A stretch of 64,000 nucleotides of DNA, taken from Faecalibacterium sp. I3-3-89 (lineage in GTDB: Bacteria > Bacillota > Clostridia > Oscillospirales > Ruminococcaceae). The position numbers and the translations under genes are program-made. Within the stretch, counting starts at the first letter, position 1. Each line of letters begins with the position of its first letter. Shown piece by piece: positions 23,786 through 31,784 of this stretch. The notes below the pieces were generated by a model. It had not been told where the DNA came from, did not search any database, and worked only from the letters and a program-made list of their open reading frames with translations. The DNA is taken from assembly GCF_023347275.1 (NCBI RefSeq), contig NZ_CP094468.1, positions 186,001-250,000 of the forward strand, written 5' to 3'.

Positions 23786-24111
23786 GTGATCTCCAATTCA
23801 TCCTGACCATCGCCGTCTGTGCGGCGGCGACCATGCTCACCCGGTTTTTGCCTTTTCTGGTGTTCGGCTCCCGGGGCGGCAGGGTGCCCGAGGTGGTGGA
23901 ATATCTGGGCCATGTGCTGCCCGCCGCTATCTTCGGGATGCTCATCGTCTACTGCCTCAAGGGCGTCAGTTTTGCCACAGGCAGCCACGGCATCCCCGAG
24001 GCCATCGCCATCGGCGTGACCGTCGCGCTCCATAAGTGGAAGCATCAGACGCTCGTCTCCATCGCAGGCGGCACGCTGTGCTATGTGCTGCTGGTGCAGA
24101 TGGTGTTCTGA
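23782..24111 (+). CDS. azlD: AzlD-family branched-chain amino acid exporter, small subunit
   Basis: A 109-residue protein with three to four membrane helices and the conserved TRFLPFLVFG near residue 21. It starts inside the azlC stop (ATGA), the standard coupled arrangement, and is the small partner of AzlC. The terminator at 24121-24154 follows. Confidence 0.9.
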   Translation: MSDLQFILTIAVCAAATMLTRFLPFLVFGSRGGRVPEVVEYLGHVLPAAIFGMLIVYCLKGVSFATGSHGIPEAIAIGVTVALHKWKHQTLVSIAGGTLCYVLLVQMVF

Positions 24112-24120
24112 AAATGTGGT

Positions 24121-24154
24121 CGTGCTGGTCAAATCGGCACGATTTTTGTTTTTT
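24121..24154 (+). terminator. terminator of azlCD
   Basis: A short stem CGTGCTG/CGGCACG followed by ATTTTTGTTTTTT. Confidence 0.7.
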
Positions 24155-25163
24155 AGTGATAGAACGTATCAAAATTGACCTGCCGGTAGAACCGCTGCTG
24201 CAACTGATCGAAGCTGTCGCAGTCCTGTGCCAGCAGCCACATGATCTTGGTCACGACGGCCTCGATGGTCATATCGTGGGCCTCGAGGAAACGGAAGCGG
24301 TTCTTGACCCGCTTGCCCACCTCGTAGATGCCCACATCGCTGCCCTCGTAAGTCACCTGTGTGGTGAGGATGAGCACCTTGCGGGTCTTGTCGTAGTCGC
24401 CGAGGCCCTCGGCAAAGGCGTCCATCAGCCGCTGAGGGATGCCGCCCACGCCGAAGCTCTCCACGATGACGCAGTCGTAGAGCCGGAAGATGTCCGGGAT
24501 GAGGTCGGGGCTGAGGCCCGGCGTCAGCTTGAGCAGAAAGACCCGGGGGCTGAGGGCGCGGCCAAACTCCACCGGGCCGGTGGGCCATGGCGAGGGAACA
24601 TACCGCACCAGACGGTCGCCCTGTACCAGCGCCAGCGCCGGAAAATTTACGGAGGCGAACGCGTCGTAGCTGATGGTCTTGTTCTTTTTGGCGCGGGTGC
24701 CCGCGATGACGTGCCCGCCGAACACCACCATAACGCCCCGGCTGCCGGGGTCAAGGGCGCAGATGACGCTGTCGCGCAGGTTTTTCTTGGCGTCGGTGAT
24801 CTCGTTGGAGATGGGCTGCTGTGCGCCGGTGAGGATGATGGGCTTGTCGGCGTTCTGGATGAGGTAGGACAGTGCCGCCGCCGAGTAGGCCAGTGTGTCG
24901 GTGCCGTGGCAGATGATGAAGCCGTCGTAGAGGGCATAATTTTCCTGCACGGCCTTTGCCATCATCAGCCAGTGCTCCGGGCCGAGGTCGGTGCTGTCGA
25001 TGCTGCACAGGGCCAGCGTGTCGGGGCAGCAGAGGTCGTTCAGCTCGGGCAGATGGGCCAGCAGCTCTTCGCTGGTGAGCACGGGCTTGAGGCCCTGCTG
25101 GGTGCGGACGCTGGCGATGGTGCCGCCGGTGGTGATGAAAAGCAGGCGCTGCTTTGTGGACAT
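24153..25163 (-). CDS. ansA: type I L-asparaginase
   Basis: A 336-residue asparaginase: the first catalytic Thr lies in LLFITTGGTIASV at residues 7-19 and the second in IICHGTDTLAYSAA near residues 82-95, with the Lys of the triad following. It hydrolyses asparagine to aspartate and ammonia; with no signal peptide it is cytoplasmic (type I). The ATG at 25163 has GGAGG upstream; the longer frame to 25280 reads through the promoter and is rejected. It is convergent with azlCD and has its own promoter. Confidence 0.92.
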   Translation of the reverse strand: MSTKQRLLFITTGGTIASVRTQQGLKPVLTSEELLAHLPELNDLCCPDTLALCSIDSTDLGPEHWLMMAKAVQENYALYDGFIICHGTDTLAYSAAALSYLIQNADKPIILTGAQQPISNEITDAKKNLRDSVICALDPGSRGVMVVFGGHVIAGTRAKKNKTISYDAFASVNFPALALVQGDRLVRYVPSPWPTGPVEFGRALSPRVFLLKLTPGLSPDLIPDIFRLYDCVIVESFGVGGIPQRLMDAFAEGLGDYDKTRKVLILTTQVTYEGSDVGIYEVGKRVKNRFRFLEAHDMTIEAVVTKIMWLLAQDCDSFDQLQQRFYRQVNFDTFYH

Positions 25164-25208
25164 AAGTAAAAGCCTCCATTGGGAAGATAAAAAATCAAAT
25201 TCAAGGAA

Positions 25209-25236
25209 AGTATAACACACTCTCCGGCCCTTGCAA
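25209..25236 (-). promoter_or_regulatory. promoter of ansA
   Basis: Minus strand TTGCAA (25236-25231), 16-base spacer, TATACT (25214-25209). Confidence 0.65.
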
Positions 25237-25379
25237 AGTGGAGTTCCGGCGGGAAATGGAGGCTTTTGGGACTTGGTCACAGAAATGTGGGGATTTTGGT
25301 GTATAATAGAAGAGTAGAGCGAGGTTGCGCGGGGTGAGGTTTCTTTAAGTGGGCTTGCGCGCCTGTGCGCGGGGCAGAG

Positions 25380-26030
25380 CGCTCTTACGCTAGGTTAATG
25401 TTCTCTTTTGCGTGCCAAAAGAGAACCAGAAAAGCACCCGCTACTTTCGAGGCGCGGGAGGCGACGGGTTGCGGCTCCCAGCGTCTGCTTCGCTACCGCT
25501 CGCATCCTGCTGGCCGCTGCCCCAACAGCTCCTCCCTGTATCCGCCGCAGGCGGCGGTCGTCGCCGTTGCAAGAAAGGGGCTGCTCGCCCCTTTCAGACC
25601 CCGAAGGAGTAGTCGAAACGGAAAAAAGCTAGCCGCTGCGCTAAACGCTTTTTTCTCGTTTCTCCGACTTGCTGCTTCGCAGCTGGTGTTACGCCTTTGC
25701 AGGGCGTGAAGTTCAGCGACGACGTGAAATATTCGGCGGAGCCGTAAATGGGAGAAGCACAAAAAAATGCGCAACAGCGACGACCGCCGCCTGCGGCGGA
25801 TACAGGGAGGAGCTGTTGGGGCCGCGGTCAGCAGGACACGAGTGCCGCTCAAGGCACGAAGTGGACGCTGGGCACCGCAACCCGTCTTAGCGAAGCGGCT
25901 AGCATTTTTGTGCTTCGACTTCCTCTTTGGAATCGTTAAGGGCGAGCAGCCCTTAACTCGTTGCGGGGAGAGTGGAGTCCAGAGGTAGGGAGGGGGGAGT
26001 CGAAACACCCCTCCCTGCCTCTGGCCCGCG
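25380..26030. repeat. compound palindromic repeat region
   Basis: No gene is supported in 25164-26199. A 10-bp hairpin GTTCTCTTTT/AAAAGAGAAC (about 25399-25425) is followed by two inverted copies of a roughly 110-bp unit (25466-25570 and 25771-25883), both running from GGGTTGCGG to GTTGC, and by an 18-bp GC-rich hairpin (about 25979-26025). The same unit occurs singly at 55706-55818 and 59070-59182. Open frames here are by-products of GC-rich palindromes. Confidence 0.75.
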
Positions 26031-26199
26031 CGGAGCGCAAGCCACTTGACCGCAAGAAAAAACATCCCCCGCGCCACAAGCGCGCGATCCCACTTAAAGA
26101 AAACTTAGCCCTGCTGCAACAGGCATCGCGTTCCAGCAAATCCAGCAAATAGCGAAAATGCATGGATTTGATGATACAAGAAGTATAAGGAGGCCCACT

Positions 26200-27057
26200 A
26201 TGTCCAACATCGTCATCATTGGTTCCGGCCCGGCGGGAGTATCTGCTGCGCTGTATACCGCCCGCGCCGGGGTGGACACCACCGTCCTCACCCGGGGGCC
26301 GGGTGCGCTCGACCGCGCCGAGGGGATCCAGAATTACTACGGCTTCGCCGCTCCCATCTCCGGTGCCGAGCTGGAGCGGCAGGGCATCGAGGGGGCCAAG
26401 GCGGTGGGCGTTAAGTTCGTCACCACCGAAGCCGTGGGCCTGACCTATACCGATAAACTCACGGTGGAGACGCTCGACGGAGATTACCCGGCGGATGCTG
26501 TCATCCTCGCCACCGGTGCAGCCCGGGCCGTGCCCCGCATCCCGGGGCTGGCGGGTCTTGAGGGCCACGGCGTCAGCTACTGTGCCACCTGTGACGCCTT
26601 TTTCTATCGCGGCAGGGATGTGGCGGTAGTGGGCAGCGGCGAATACGCTCTCCACGAGGTGCAGGCCCTTCTTCCGGTGGCGTCCAGCGTCACCCTCCTG
26701 CTGAACGGTGCGCCGCCGGCGGCCCAGTTCCCGCCGGAAGTGACCGTCCGGCCCGAAAAGATCGACGCTGTCCTCGGCGAGCAGAAAGTCACCGGCGTCC
26801 AGCTGGCGGGCGGCGAGGTCGTGGAGCTGGCGGGTGTGTTCATCGCGCTGGGCGTTGCGGGCAGCACGGCGCTGGCCCGGAAGATCGGTGCAGCGGTGGA
26901 AAATAACCGCATCGTCACCGACGGGAAGATGCAGACCACTGTTCCCGGCCTCTACGCCGCCGGAGACTGTACCGGCGGGCTTTTGCAGGTGGCAAAGGCC
27001 GTCTATGAGGGCGCGCTGGCAGGCACCGAAGCCGCCAAGGCCCTGCGAAAGGAGTGA
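26200..27057 (+). CDS. thioredoxin reductase-like flavoprotein
   Basis: A 285-residue NAD(P)/FAD oxidoreductase. Visible: FAD site IIGSGPAGVSAALYTARAG at residues 5-23, redox pair CATC near residue 127, NAD(P) site VVGSGEYALHE after it, and the FAD-closing YAAGDCTGG. It is shorter than classical TrxB (about 310 residues) and no thioredoxin gene is adjacent, so its partner may differ. GGAGG precedes the ATG. The Crp/Fnr regulator starts 6 bases after it, suggesting a two-gene redox unit. Confidence 0.85.
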   Translation: MSNIVIIGSGPAGVSAALYTARAGVDTTVLTRGPGALDRAEGIQNYYGFAAPISGAELERQGIEGAKAVGVKFVTTEAVGLTYTDKLTVETLDGDYPADAVILATGAARAVPRIPGLAGLEGHGVSYCATCDAFFYRGRDVAVVGSGEYALHEVQALLPVASSVTLLLNGAPPAAQFPPEVTVRPEKIDAVLGEQKVTGVQLAGGEVVELAGVFIALGVAGSTALARKIGAAVENNRIVTDGKMQTTVPGLYAAGDCTGGLLQVAKAVYEGALAGTEAAKALRKE

Positions 27058-27063
27058 GCCAAG

Positions 27064-27768
27064 ATGCCGGAAGTTCTCCCCATCCCCCGATGCGGTGAGC
27101 ACCGCCAGTGCCTCGCCTGCGCCTTCCCCTTCTGGGACAAGCTGACCGCTGACCAGCAGGAGCTGCTCTGCCGCGCCACCCGGCCTGTGCGTTACCGCAG
27201 GGGTGAGCGCGTCCACAGTCCGGTGGAGAACTGCGTGGGCATCCTGCTGCTGCGCACCGGCCAGTTCCGGGCCTACCTGCTCTCCGACGATGGCCGGGAT
27301 GTGACCCTCTACCGCCTCTTCGGCGGCGAAATTTGTATCCTCTCGGCCTCCTGCGTGATGGATTCGGTGAACTTCGACCTCTACATCGACGCCGAGGAGG
27401 ACACCGAGGCTTACTGCATCAGCGCGGGCGTCTTCCGCAGCCTGATGCAGCAGAACGTGGAGGTGCGGTGCTTCGCCTACCAGATGACGGCTGAGCGCTT
27501 CTCCGACACCATGTGGACCATGCAGCAGATCCTCTTCATGAGCGCCGACCGGCGGCTGGCCATCTTCCTCGCGGACGAGCTTGCAAAGACCGGCGGCGAG
27601 GACGTCCGCCTGACGCAGGATCAGATGGCAAAGTACATGGGCTCTGCCCGTGAGGTGGTGAGCCGCCTGCTCAAATACTTCGCCGGTGAGGGCATCGTGA
27701 AGCTCTACCGCGGCGGGGTGACAGTGACGGATAAGGATAAATTGCTGAAAATAGCCCATGGGGAATAA
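27064..27768 (+). CDS. Crp/Fnr-family regulator with N-terminal cysteines
   Basis: A 234-residue protein: N-terminal Cys10, Cys16 and Cys19 (CGEHRQCLAC), a cyclic-nucleotide-like beta-barrel (about 35-130), a long dimer helix and a C-terminal helix-turn-helix (LTQDQMAKYMGSAREVVSRL). The Cys cluster with further cysteines in the barrel could hold an iron-sulfur centre or a redox switch as in FNR. Co-directional and 6 bases from a TrxR-like gene, it may regulate it. The stop codon lies inside a duplicated 45-bp terminator. Confidence 0.85.
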   Translation: MPEVLPIPRCGEHRQCLACAFPFWDKLTADQQELLCRATRPVRYRRGERVHSPVENCVGILLLRTGQFRAYLLSDDGRDVTLYRLFGGEICILSASCVMDSVNFDLYIDAEEDTEAYCISAGVFRSLMQQNVEVRCFAYQMTAERFSDTMWTMQQILFMSADRRLAIFLADELAKTGGEDVRLTQDQMAKYMGSAREVVSRLLKYFAGEGIVKLYRGGVTVTDKDKLLKIAHGE

Positions 27769-27808
27769 AAAATGCCATCGTGCTCTCAAAGCGCGATGGC
27801 ATTTTTAT
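27764..27808. terminator. bidirectional terminator, copy 1 of a 45-bp direct repeat
   Basis: A 13-bp stem flanked by A and T runs, between convergent genes. All 45 bases, including the TAA stop of the crp-like gene, recur exactly at 29037-29081. Confidence 0.9.
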
Positions 27809-27810
27809 GT

Positions 27811-28059
27811 CTATTTTGGGGTTGCCCGGTGCTGAGCACGCCACTGTTCTACCTCTGACCATTCGGCCCGCCCCACCATATAATCAAGACTTACCCGATA
27901 ATAATCGGCCAGCGTGATGAGGTGGTGGGTGGGTATCTCTTGTACACCCAACTCATACTTTGCATACTGCTGTTGTGTTGTATTGAGGATTTTCCCAACA
28001 TCCTTCTGTGTGAGGTCAGCGTCCTCCCGCAGGTCACGCAGGCGTCCATAGTAATACAT
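27811..28059 (-). CDS. XRE-family transcriptional regulator
   Basis: An 82-residue helix-turn-helix protein: LRDLREDADLTQKDVGKIL, then QQYAKYELGVQEIP and DYYRVSLDYMVGR, a complete Cro/C1 domain with no extra module. AGGAGG precedes the ATG. It is divergent from the glycine-zipper gene at 28180, and paired ACATCTGATAA-type elements lie between them, so it probably represses that gene and itself. Confidence 0.85.
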   Translation of the reverse strand: MYYYGRLRDLREDADLTQKDVGKILNTTQQQYAKYELGVQEIPTHHLITLADYYRVSLDYMVGRAEWSEVEQWRAQHRATPK

Positions 28060-28088
28060 CGTAAGCCCTCCTGAGAGGAACTATACTT

Positions 28089-28135
28089 GACATCTGATAA
28101 GATGTATTGACTTTACGCCTTATCGGATGTATTAT
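28089..28135 (+). promoter_or_regulatory. promoter with operator for the glycine-zipper gene
   Basis: TTGACT (28107-28112), 17 bases, TATTAT (28130-28135). The palindrome ACATC-TGATAA-GATGT just upstream and the half-site TTATCGGATGT inside the spacer look like XRE-binding sites. Confidence 0.7.
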
Positions 28136-28179
28136 AGGAATAAGAAGACCGGTTTATTCAAAAATAAGGAGGTAGAACG

Positions 28180-28377
28180 ATGAAAGCTGAATTGATTAGC
28201 ACGATTGTAGGCGCGGCGGCTTGTGCAGCGGCAGGCGCAGCGAAAGGGGCCAGTATCGGCATTGCCGTCGGTGGCCCCATCGGTGCAATCGCAGGCACGA
28301 TTCCCTGTGCGATTGCAGGCGGTGTGATTGGTGCTTTGGGTGGTAATAACGTAGGCCATCGTATTGACGAGCGTTGA
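28180..28377 (+). CDS. small glycine-zipper membrane peptide (bacteriocin-like)
   Basis: A 65-residue peptide, nearly all Gly/Ala/Ile/Val with GxxxG spacing (GASIGIAVGGPIGAIAG, then GGVIGALGG), two hydrophobic stretches and a polar end. Glycine-zipper peptides insert into membranes and include bacteriocins, pore-forming toxins and surface proteins. There is no double-Gly leader, immunity gene or exporter adjacent. AGGAGG precedes the ATG, a repressor-type gene is divergent, and a terminator follows. Role unknown; type I-like toxin or bacteriocin are possibilities. Confidence 0.6.
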   Translation: MKAELISTIVGAAACAAAGAAKGASIGIAVGGPIGAIAGTIPCAIAGGVIGALGGNNVGHRIDER

Positions 28378-28402
28378 ATGATAGTGAAACTCAAACAAGC
28401 GA

Positions 28403-28449
28403 AAAAAGGCCGTTGCTCGACACAATATATGTCAAGCAGCGGCTTTTTC
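28403..28449 (+). terminator. terminator of the glycine-zipper gene
   Basis: A stem AAGGCCGTTGCTCGACA with a near-perfect complement and T5. Confidence 0.8.
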
Positions 28450-28478
28450 TTTACAGAAATAAAATTCATTCAAAATGA

Positions 28479-28507
28479 TTGACAATCTTCGATGCGTACG
28501 CTATTAT
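28479..28507 (+). promoter_or_regulatory. promoter of the toxin-antitoxin pair
   Basis: TTGACA (28479-28484), 17 bases, TATTAT (28502-28507). GTAC-containing half sites (GCGTACGC, ATGTACAT) overlap the -10 and suit antitoxin autoregulation. Confidence 0.75.
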
Positions 28508-28528
28508 GTACATAAGGGAGGCGATAGC

Positions 28529-28777
28529 ATGACCACGACAAACATCACCAATTTCCGCAAGAATGCGTTCAACTATGTGGAGCAGACCATCAAGTACAAT
28601 GAGCCGCTCAGCATCAGCACGAAGGACGGCGACGCCGTTCTGCTGAGCGCGGAGGATTACAGCGGCCTGATGGAGACGCTGTATCTGGTCTCGATGCCCG
28701 GCATGAGAGAGAAGGTCATGGACGGGTTGAAACAGCCGCTGGATGAGTGCCTGGACGAAGAGGACGTGGAGTGGTAA
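28529..28777 (+). CDS. Phd/YefM-family antitoxin
   Basis: An 82-residue antitoxin: N-terminal DNA-binding part (TNFRKNAFNYVEQTIKYNEP), DGDAVLLSAEDY signature near residue 35 and an acidic C-terminal tail that would wrap the toxin. ATG 28529 is preceded by GGAGG. It ends directly at the toxin start and should autorepress the promoter. Confidence 0.88.
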   Translation: MTTTNITNFRKNAFNYVEQTIKYNEPLSISTKDGDAVLLSAEDYSGLMETLYLVSMPGMREKVMDGLKQPLDECLDEEDVEW

Positions 28778-29041
28778 ATGTACAAGATCGTCTACACAAA
28801 AACGGCGGCAAAGGACATCCCGAAGCTGAAAGCCGCACATCTAGCGGATAAGGCGAAGGCATTGATCGATATTATCCGGGATGACCCCTTCCGGAAGCCG
28901 CCGCCCTATGAAAAACTGGTCGGTGATCTGGGCGGAGCGTACAGACGCCGCATCAATTTACAGCACCGGCTGGTCTATCAAGTCTATGAGGAAGAAAAGA
29001 CCATCAAGATCCTGAGCCTCTTGACGCATTACGAGCAATAA
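28778..29041 (+). CDS. Txe/YoeB-family mRNA interferase toxin
   Basis: An 87-residue RelE-fold toxin. The YoeB end pattern is clear: LVGDLGGAYRRRINLQHRL, then VYQVYEE and the terminal HYE with catalytic His. YoeB toxins cut mRNA at the ribosome A site. It begins on the base after the antitoxin stop. Its own stop is part of the second copy of the 45-bp repeat. Confidence 0.9.
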   Translation: MYKIVYTKTAAKDIPKLKAAHLADKAKALIDIIRDDPFRKPPPYEKLVGDLGGAYRRRINLQHRLVYQVYEEEKTIKILSLLTHYEQ

Positions 29042-29081
29042 AAAATGCCATCGTGCTCTCAAAGCGCGATGGCATTTTTAT
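29037..29081. terminator. bidirectional terminator, copy 2 of the 45-bp direct repeat
   Basis: Identical over 45 bases to 27764-27808, again covering the stop codon of the upstream gene. It separates the toxin gene from the convergent 29094 gene. Confidence 0.9.
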
Positions 29082-29093
29082 TATCTAAGAGGT

Positions 29094-29552
29094 TTACCCT
29101 TTACACCCCTGCTCTTCCCAGTCGCCGAAATCAGAAGCTTCAGCGATTTTGGTAGGGTCGAACCTGCCGCTTTCGTCCTTGGGGGCGACGGCGGGGCCGG
29201 CCTCTACGGGGTTCGGGTTCGGGGCCTCGGGGTCATAGACCGGGCGCTCCTCGTCCGGGCTGGCCGGTGCCGCAGGTTCTTCGGCCTCTGCCTTTGGTGC
29301 GGCAGGCGTTTCGGCGGGAGAGGCCTCTTCCGCCGGTGCGGCGGCTTCGGCCTCTGCCTTGGCTTCGCCCTCAGCGTATGCCTCGGCGGTCTTGGCGGCC
29401 TCTGCATCGTCCTGCTCGGCGTCCTCGGGAAACTCGATGGATTCGATGAAAGGAGCGGCCTTCTCGTTCAGGAACTTGTCCATGATGACGATGGCAGCAC
29501 CAGTAGCCGCCACAGCGGCGGCAGTGCCCAGAATGCGGAAGATTGCTTTCAT
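29094..29552 (-). CDS. membrane-anchored Ala/Glu/Pro-rich hypothetical protein
   Basis: A 152-residue protein with one N-terminal membrane helix (IFRILGTAAAVAATGAAIVI) followed by a low-complexity acidic region rich in Ala, Glu and Pro and a short C-terminal segment (GRFDPTKIAEASDFGDWEEQ) that looks conserved. It is probably anchored in the membrane; the function is unknown. It lies 29 bases after the second metal GTPase gene on the same strand, so it may share its transcript. Confidence 0.65.
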   Translation of the reverse strand: MKAIFRILGTAAAVAATGAAIVIMDKFLNEKAAPFIESIEFPEDAEQDDAEAAKTAEAYAEGEAKAEAEAAAPAEEASPAETPAAPKAEAEEPAAPASPDEERPVYDPEAPNPNPVEAGPAVAPKDESGRFDPTKIAEASDFGDWEEQGCKG

Positions 29553-29580
29553 GTCATGACCTCCTTGGCAGTGTGATGAT

Positions 29581-30543
29581 TTAAGAGAACGTGACCACGT
29601 CGTTCAGCGGCTTCTCGGCAGGCTCCACCGACAGAGCGGTGAGCACCGGGCCTTTGCCGCGGTAGATGTTGTGGAACTTGTAGCCCACCTTGGCCGTTAC
29701 CTTGACCCAAGCCCGCTGCTCGAGGGCTTTGTAGCCGTCGTAGCTGCAGGGGAAGCCCACGAACTGGATGTCCTGCACGCAGCAGGTCATGGCGAACCGG
29801 CCGGGCACGAAGCTGTTCTTGCCGGCGCGGTTGGTCTGGCAGACCTGCGCGAGGAACTTGACGGTCTTGCCCGTGTACTTCTGCGGCTCGTCCTGACAGT
29901 CCATATACCAGATGCCGAAATCCTCGTCCGGGATGTCGATGACCGGGGCGTTGATGTCAAAGGGCAGCGGGTCGGGGATGTCGTCGTAAGCCACGCTGCC
30001 GTCCTTGAACTCATAGGCGATGTCGCACTTGCGGGAGGCCTGACGCACCAGCTTGTGCAGCTCCTGACGGGCAGCGTCGTTGTTGACGGCTTCGGCGCGG
30101 TTGAAGACGATCAGCTCGCTGCGGGCGATCTTGTCCAGCATCAGCGCGCGCATGGAGTTGTCGCGGGCGTAGGTCAGGGCGGTGGTGCCGTCGGCGGTGG
30201 CGATGCACTGGTAGACGATCCAGTTCTCGGGCAGGTTGTTTGCCAGATCCTGCAGCATCCACATACCGTTGTACTCGATGACCACGCGGCCTGCATCGGC
30301 CTCCTTGGCCAGCTTGGCGAGGTTCTGGGGGTTCAGCTCGGCCTTGTCCTCGAGGTTGTAGAGGGTCACGCCGGGGAAGGCGAACTTCTTCTGATTATAT
30401 TCCTCTTCGCCCTCCTCGCAGACCAGCAGAAGGGTCTTGTCGCCGGAGTCGAAGTTGGGGTCTTCAAAGGTCTCCTGAATGAACTTGGTCTTGCCGCTCT
30501 CGAGGAAGCCCACAAACAGGTATACCGGGATCTCATTTGCCAT
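29581..30543 (-). CDS. CobW/COG0523-like GTPase with a YcgQ-like C-terminal domain
   Basis: A 320-residue protein: Walker A GFLESGKTK at residues 12-20, a G domain lacking the CxCC metal motif of its neighbour, and from about residue 225 a different domain (KYTGKTVKFLAQV, then GRFAMTCCVQD and FVGFPC) resembling the DUF1980/TIGR03943 domain of YcgQ proteins, which occur with zinc-handling genes. The combination suggests a metal-delivery or metal-sensing GTPase. It is 26 bases downstream of the His-rich GTPase and probably works with it. The domain match is from memory. Confidence 0.7.
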   Translation of the reverse strand: MANEIPVYLFVGFLESGKTKFIQETFEDPNFDSGDKTLLLVCEEGEEEYNQKKFAFPGVTLYNLEDKAELNPQNLAKLAKEADAGRVVIEYNGMWMLQDLANNLPENWIVYQCIATADGTTALTYARDNSMRALMLDKIARSELIVFNRAEAVNNDAARQELHKLVRQASRKCDIAYEFKDGSVAYDDIPDPLPFDINAPVIDIPDEDFGIWYMDCQDEPQKYTGKTVKFLAQVCQTNRAGKNSFVPGRFAMTCCVQDIQFVGFPCSYDGYKALEQRAWVKVTAKVGYKFHNIYRGKGPVLTALSVEPAEKPLNDVVTFS

Positions 30544-30569
30544 AATCGTTTATCCTTTCAGGGCCAATA

Positions 30570-31784
30570 TCAGCAGCCGAACAGTGCTGAGATGGCCTTC
30601 TCATCCAGCTTGGAGCCGATGACCACCAGCTTGCCGCCGACATCTGCGCCGCGTGCGCGGACTTCCCACTCGCCGGGAACGTAGTCGAACTCCAGCCAGC
30701 CGTCGGCGCCGCCGTCCACGATGCCCTTGGAGCGGAGGATCATGCCGTAATTGCCGGAGTCCAGCTCGGTGAGGGCGTGCTCGATGTCTGCCTTGGAGAA
30801 TTTCTTGGCCGTCTCGACGCCCCAGCTGGTGAAGACCTCGTCGGCGTCATGGTCGTGATGATGGTGATGGTGGCCGCAGCAGCAATGACCGTCGTGGTCG
30901 TGGTGGTGATGCTCATGCTCGTCCTCATCATCGTCCTCGTCGTGGTCGTGATGATGACCGCAGCAGCAGTGCCCGTCATGATCATCGTCATCATGGTCGT
31001 GGTGATGATGGTGCTCGTGCTCCTCATCCTCATCATCGTCGTCATCCTCATCGTGATGATGGCCGCAGGTGCAGACGCCGTTCTCATCGTAATGATGATG
31101 GTGGTGATGATGCTCTTCCTCCTCGTCCTCGTGGGCGCGCTCCTCGTTGGCCTTGGCCGCCATGGCGATCAGCTCGGCCTTGAAGTCGTTCTTGGTGGAC
31201 ATGGCCTTCAGGATCTGCTCACCGGTCAGAGCGTCCCATGCGGTGGTGACGATGGTGGCGGTGGGGTTCTTCTCACGCAGCAGGGCCACAGCGGCGGCGA
31301 TCTTCTCCTCAGAGGCGGTCTGGGTGCGGCTGAGGATGATGCAGCTTGCGTGGCTGATCTGGTCGTCGTAGAACTCGCCGAAGTTCTTCATATACATCTT
31401 GACCTTGTTGACATCGGCCACGGTGACAAAGCTGCTGAGCTGGACGTCCAGATGCTCGGCCACGCCCTCGACAGCGCGGGTCACGTCAGACAGCTTGCCG
31501 ACGCCGGACGGCTCGATGACGATGCGGTCGGGGTGGTACTGCTCCACCACCTGCTGGAGTGCGGCGCGGAAATCGCCCACCAGAGAGCAGCAGATGCAGC
31601 CGGCGTTCAGTTCGTTGATCTGGATGCCGGACTCCTTCAGGAAGCCGCCGTCGATGCCAATCTCGCCGAACTCGTTCTCGATGAGCACGACCTTCTGGCC
31701 TGCAAAGGACTCCTTGATGAGCTTCTTGATAAGAGTGGTCTTACCGGCACCAAGGAAGCCGGAGAAAATGTCGATCTTGGTCAT
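30570..31784 (-). CDS. COG0523 (CobW/ZNG-type) metallochaperone GTPase with His-rich insert
   Basis: A 404-residue G3E GTPase. Walker A GFLGAGKTT is at residues 9-17, the metal motif GCICC near 62-66, and a long His/Asp/Glu-rich stretch with two HCCCGHHH segments and a CTCGHHH segment runs from about 220 to 335. The C-terminal CobW domain follows (residues 335-404). Such proteins deliver or store zinc, nickel or cobalt using GTP. The repeats give a very large metal-binding capacity. It heads a two- or three-gene minus-strand unit; the upstream region has a TATAAT at about 31909-31914 but no clear Zur box. Confidence 0.88.
   Translation of the reverse strand: MTKIDIFSGFLGAGKTTLIKKLIKESFAGQKVVLIENEFGEIGIDGGFLKESGIQINELNAGCICCSLVGDFRAALQQVVEQYHPDRIVIEPSGVGKLSDVTRAVEGVAEHLDVQLSSFVTVADVNKVKMYMKNFGEFYDDQISHASCIILSRTQTASEEKIAAAVALLREKNPTATIVTTAWDALTGEQILKAMSTKNDFKAELIAMAAKANEERAHEDEEEEHHHHHHHYDENGVCTCGHHHDEDDDDDEDEEHEHHHHHDHDDDDHDGHCCCGHHHDHDEDDDEDEHEHHHHDHDGHCCCGHHHHHHDHDADEVFTSWGVETAKKFSKADIEHALTELDSGNYGMILRSKGIVDGGADGWLEFDYVPGEWEVRARGADVGGKLVVIGSKLDEKAISALFGC

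Noticed and set aside
25466..25883. Possible CRISPR array
   Set aside because: Only two long inverted units, no regularly spaced short direct repeats and no cas genes.
25365..26077. Several 60-190-codon frames in the palindromic region
   Set aside because: They read through inverted repeats on both strands, lack ribosome sites and show no protein-like pattern.
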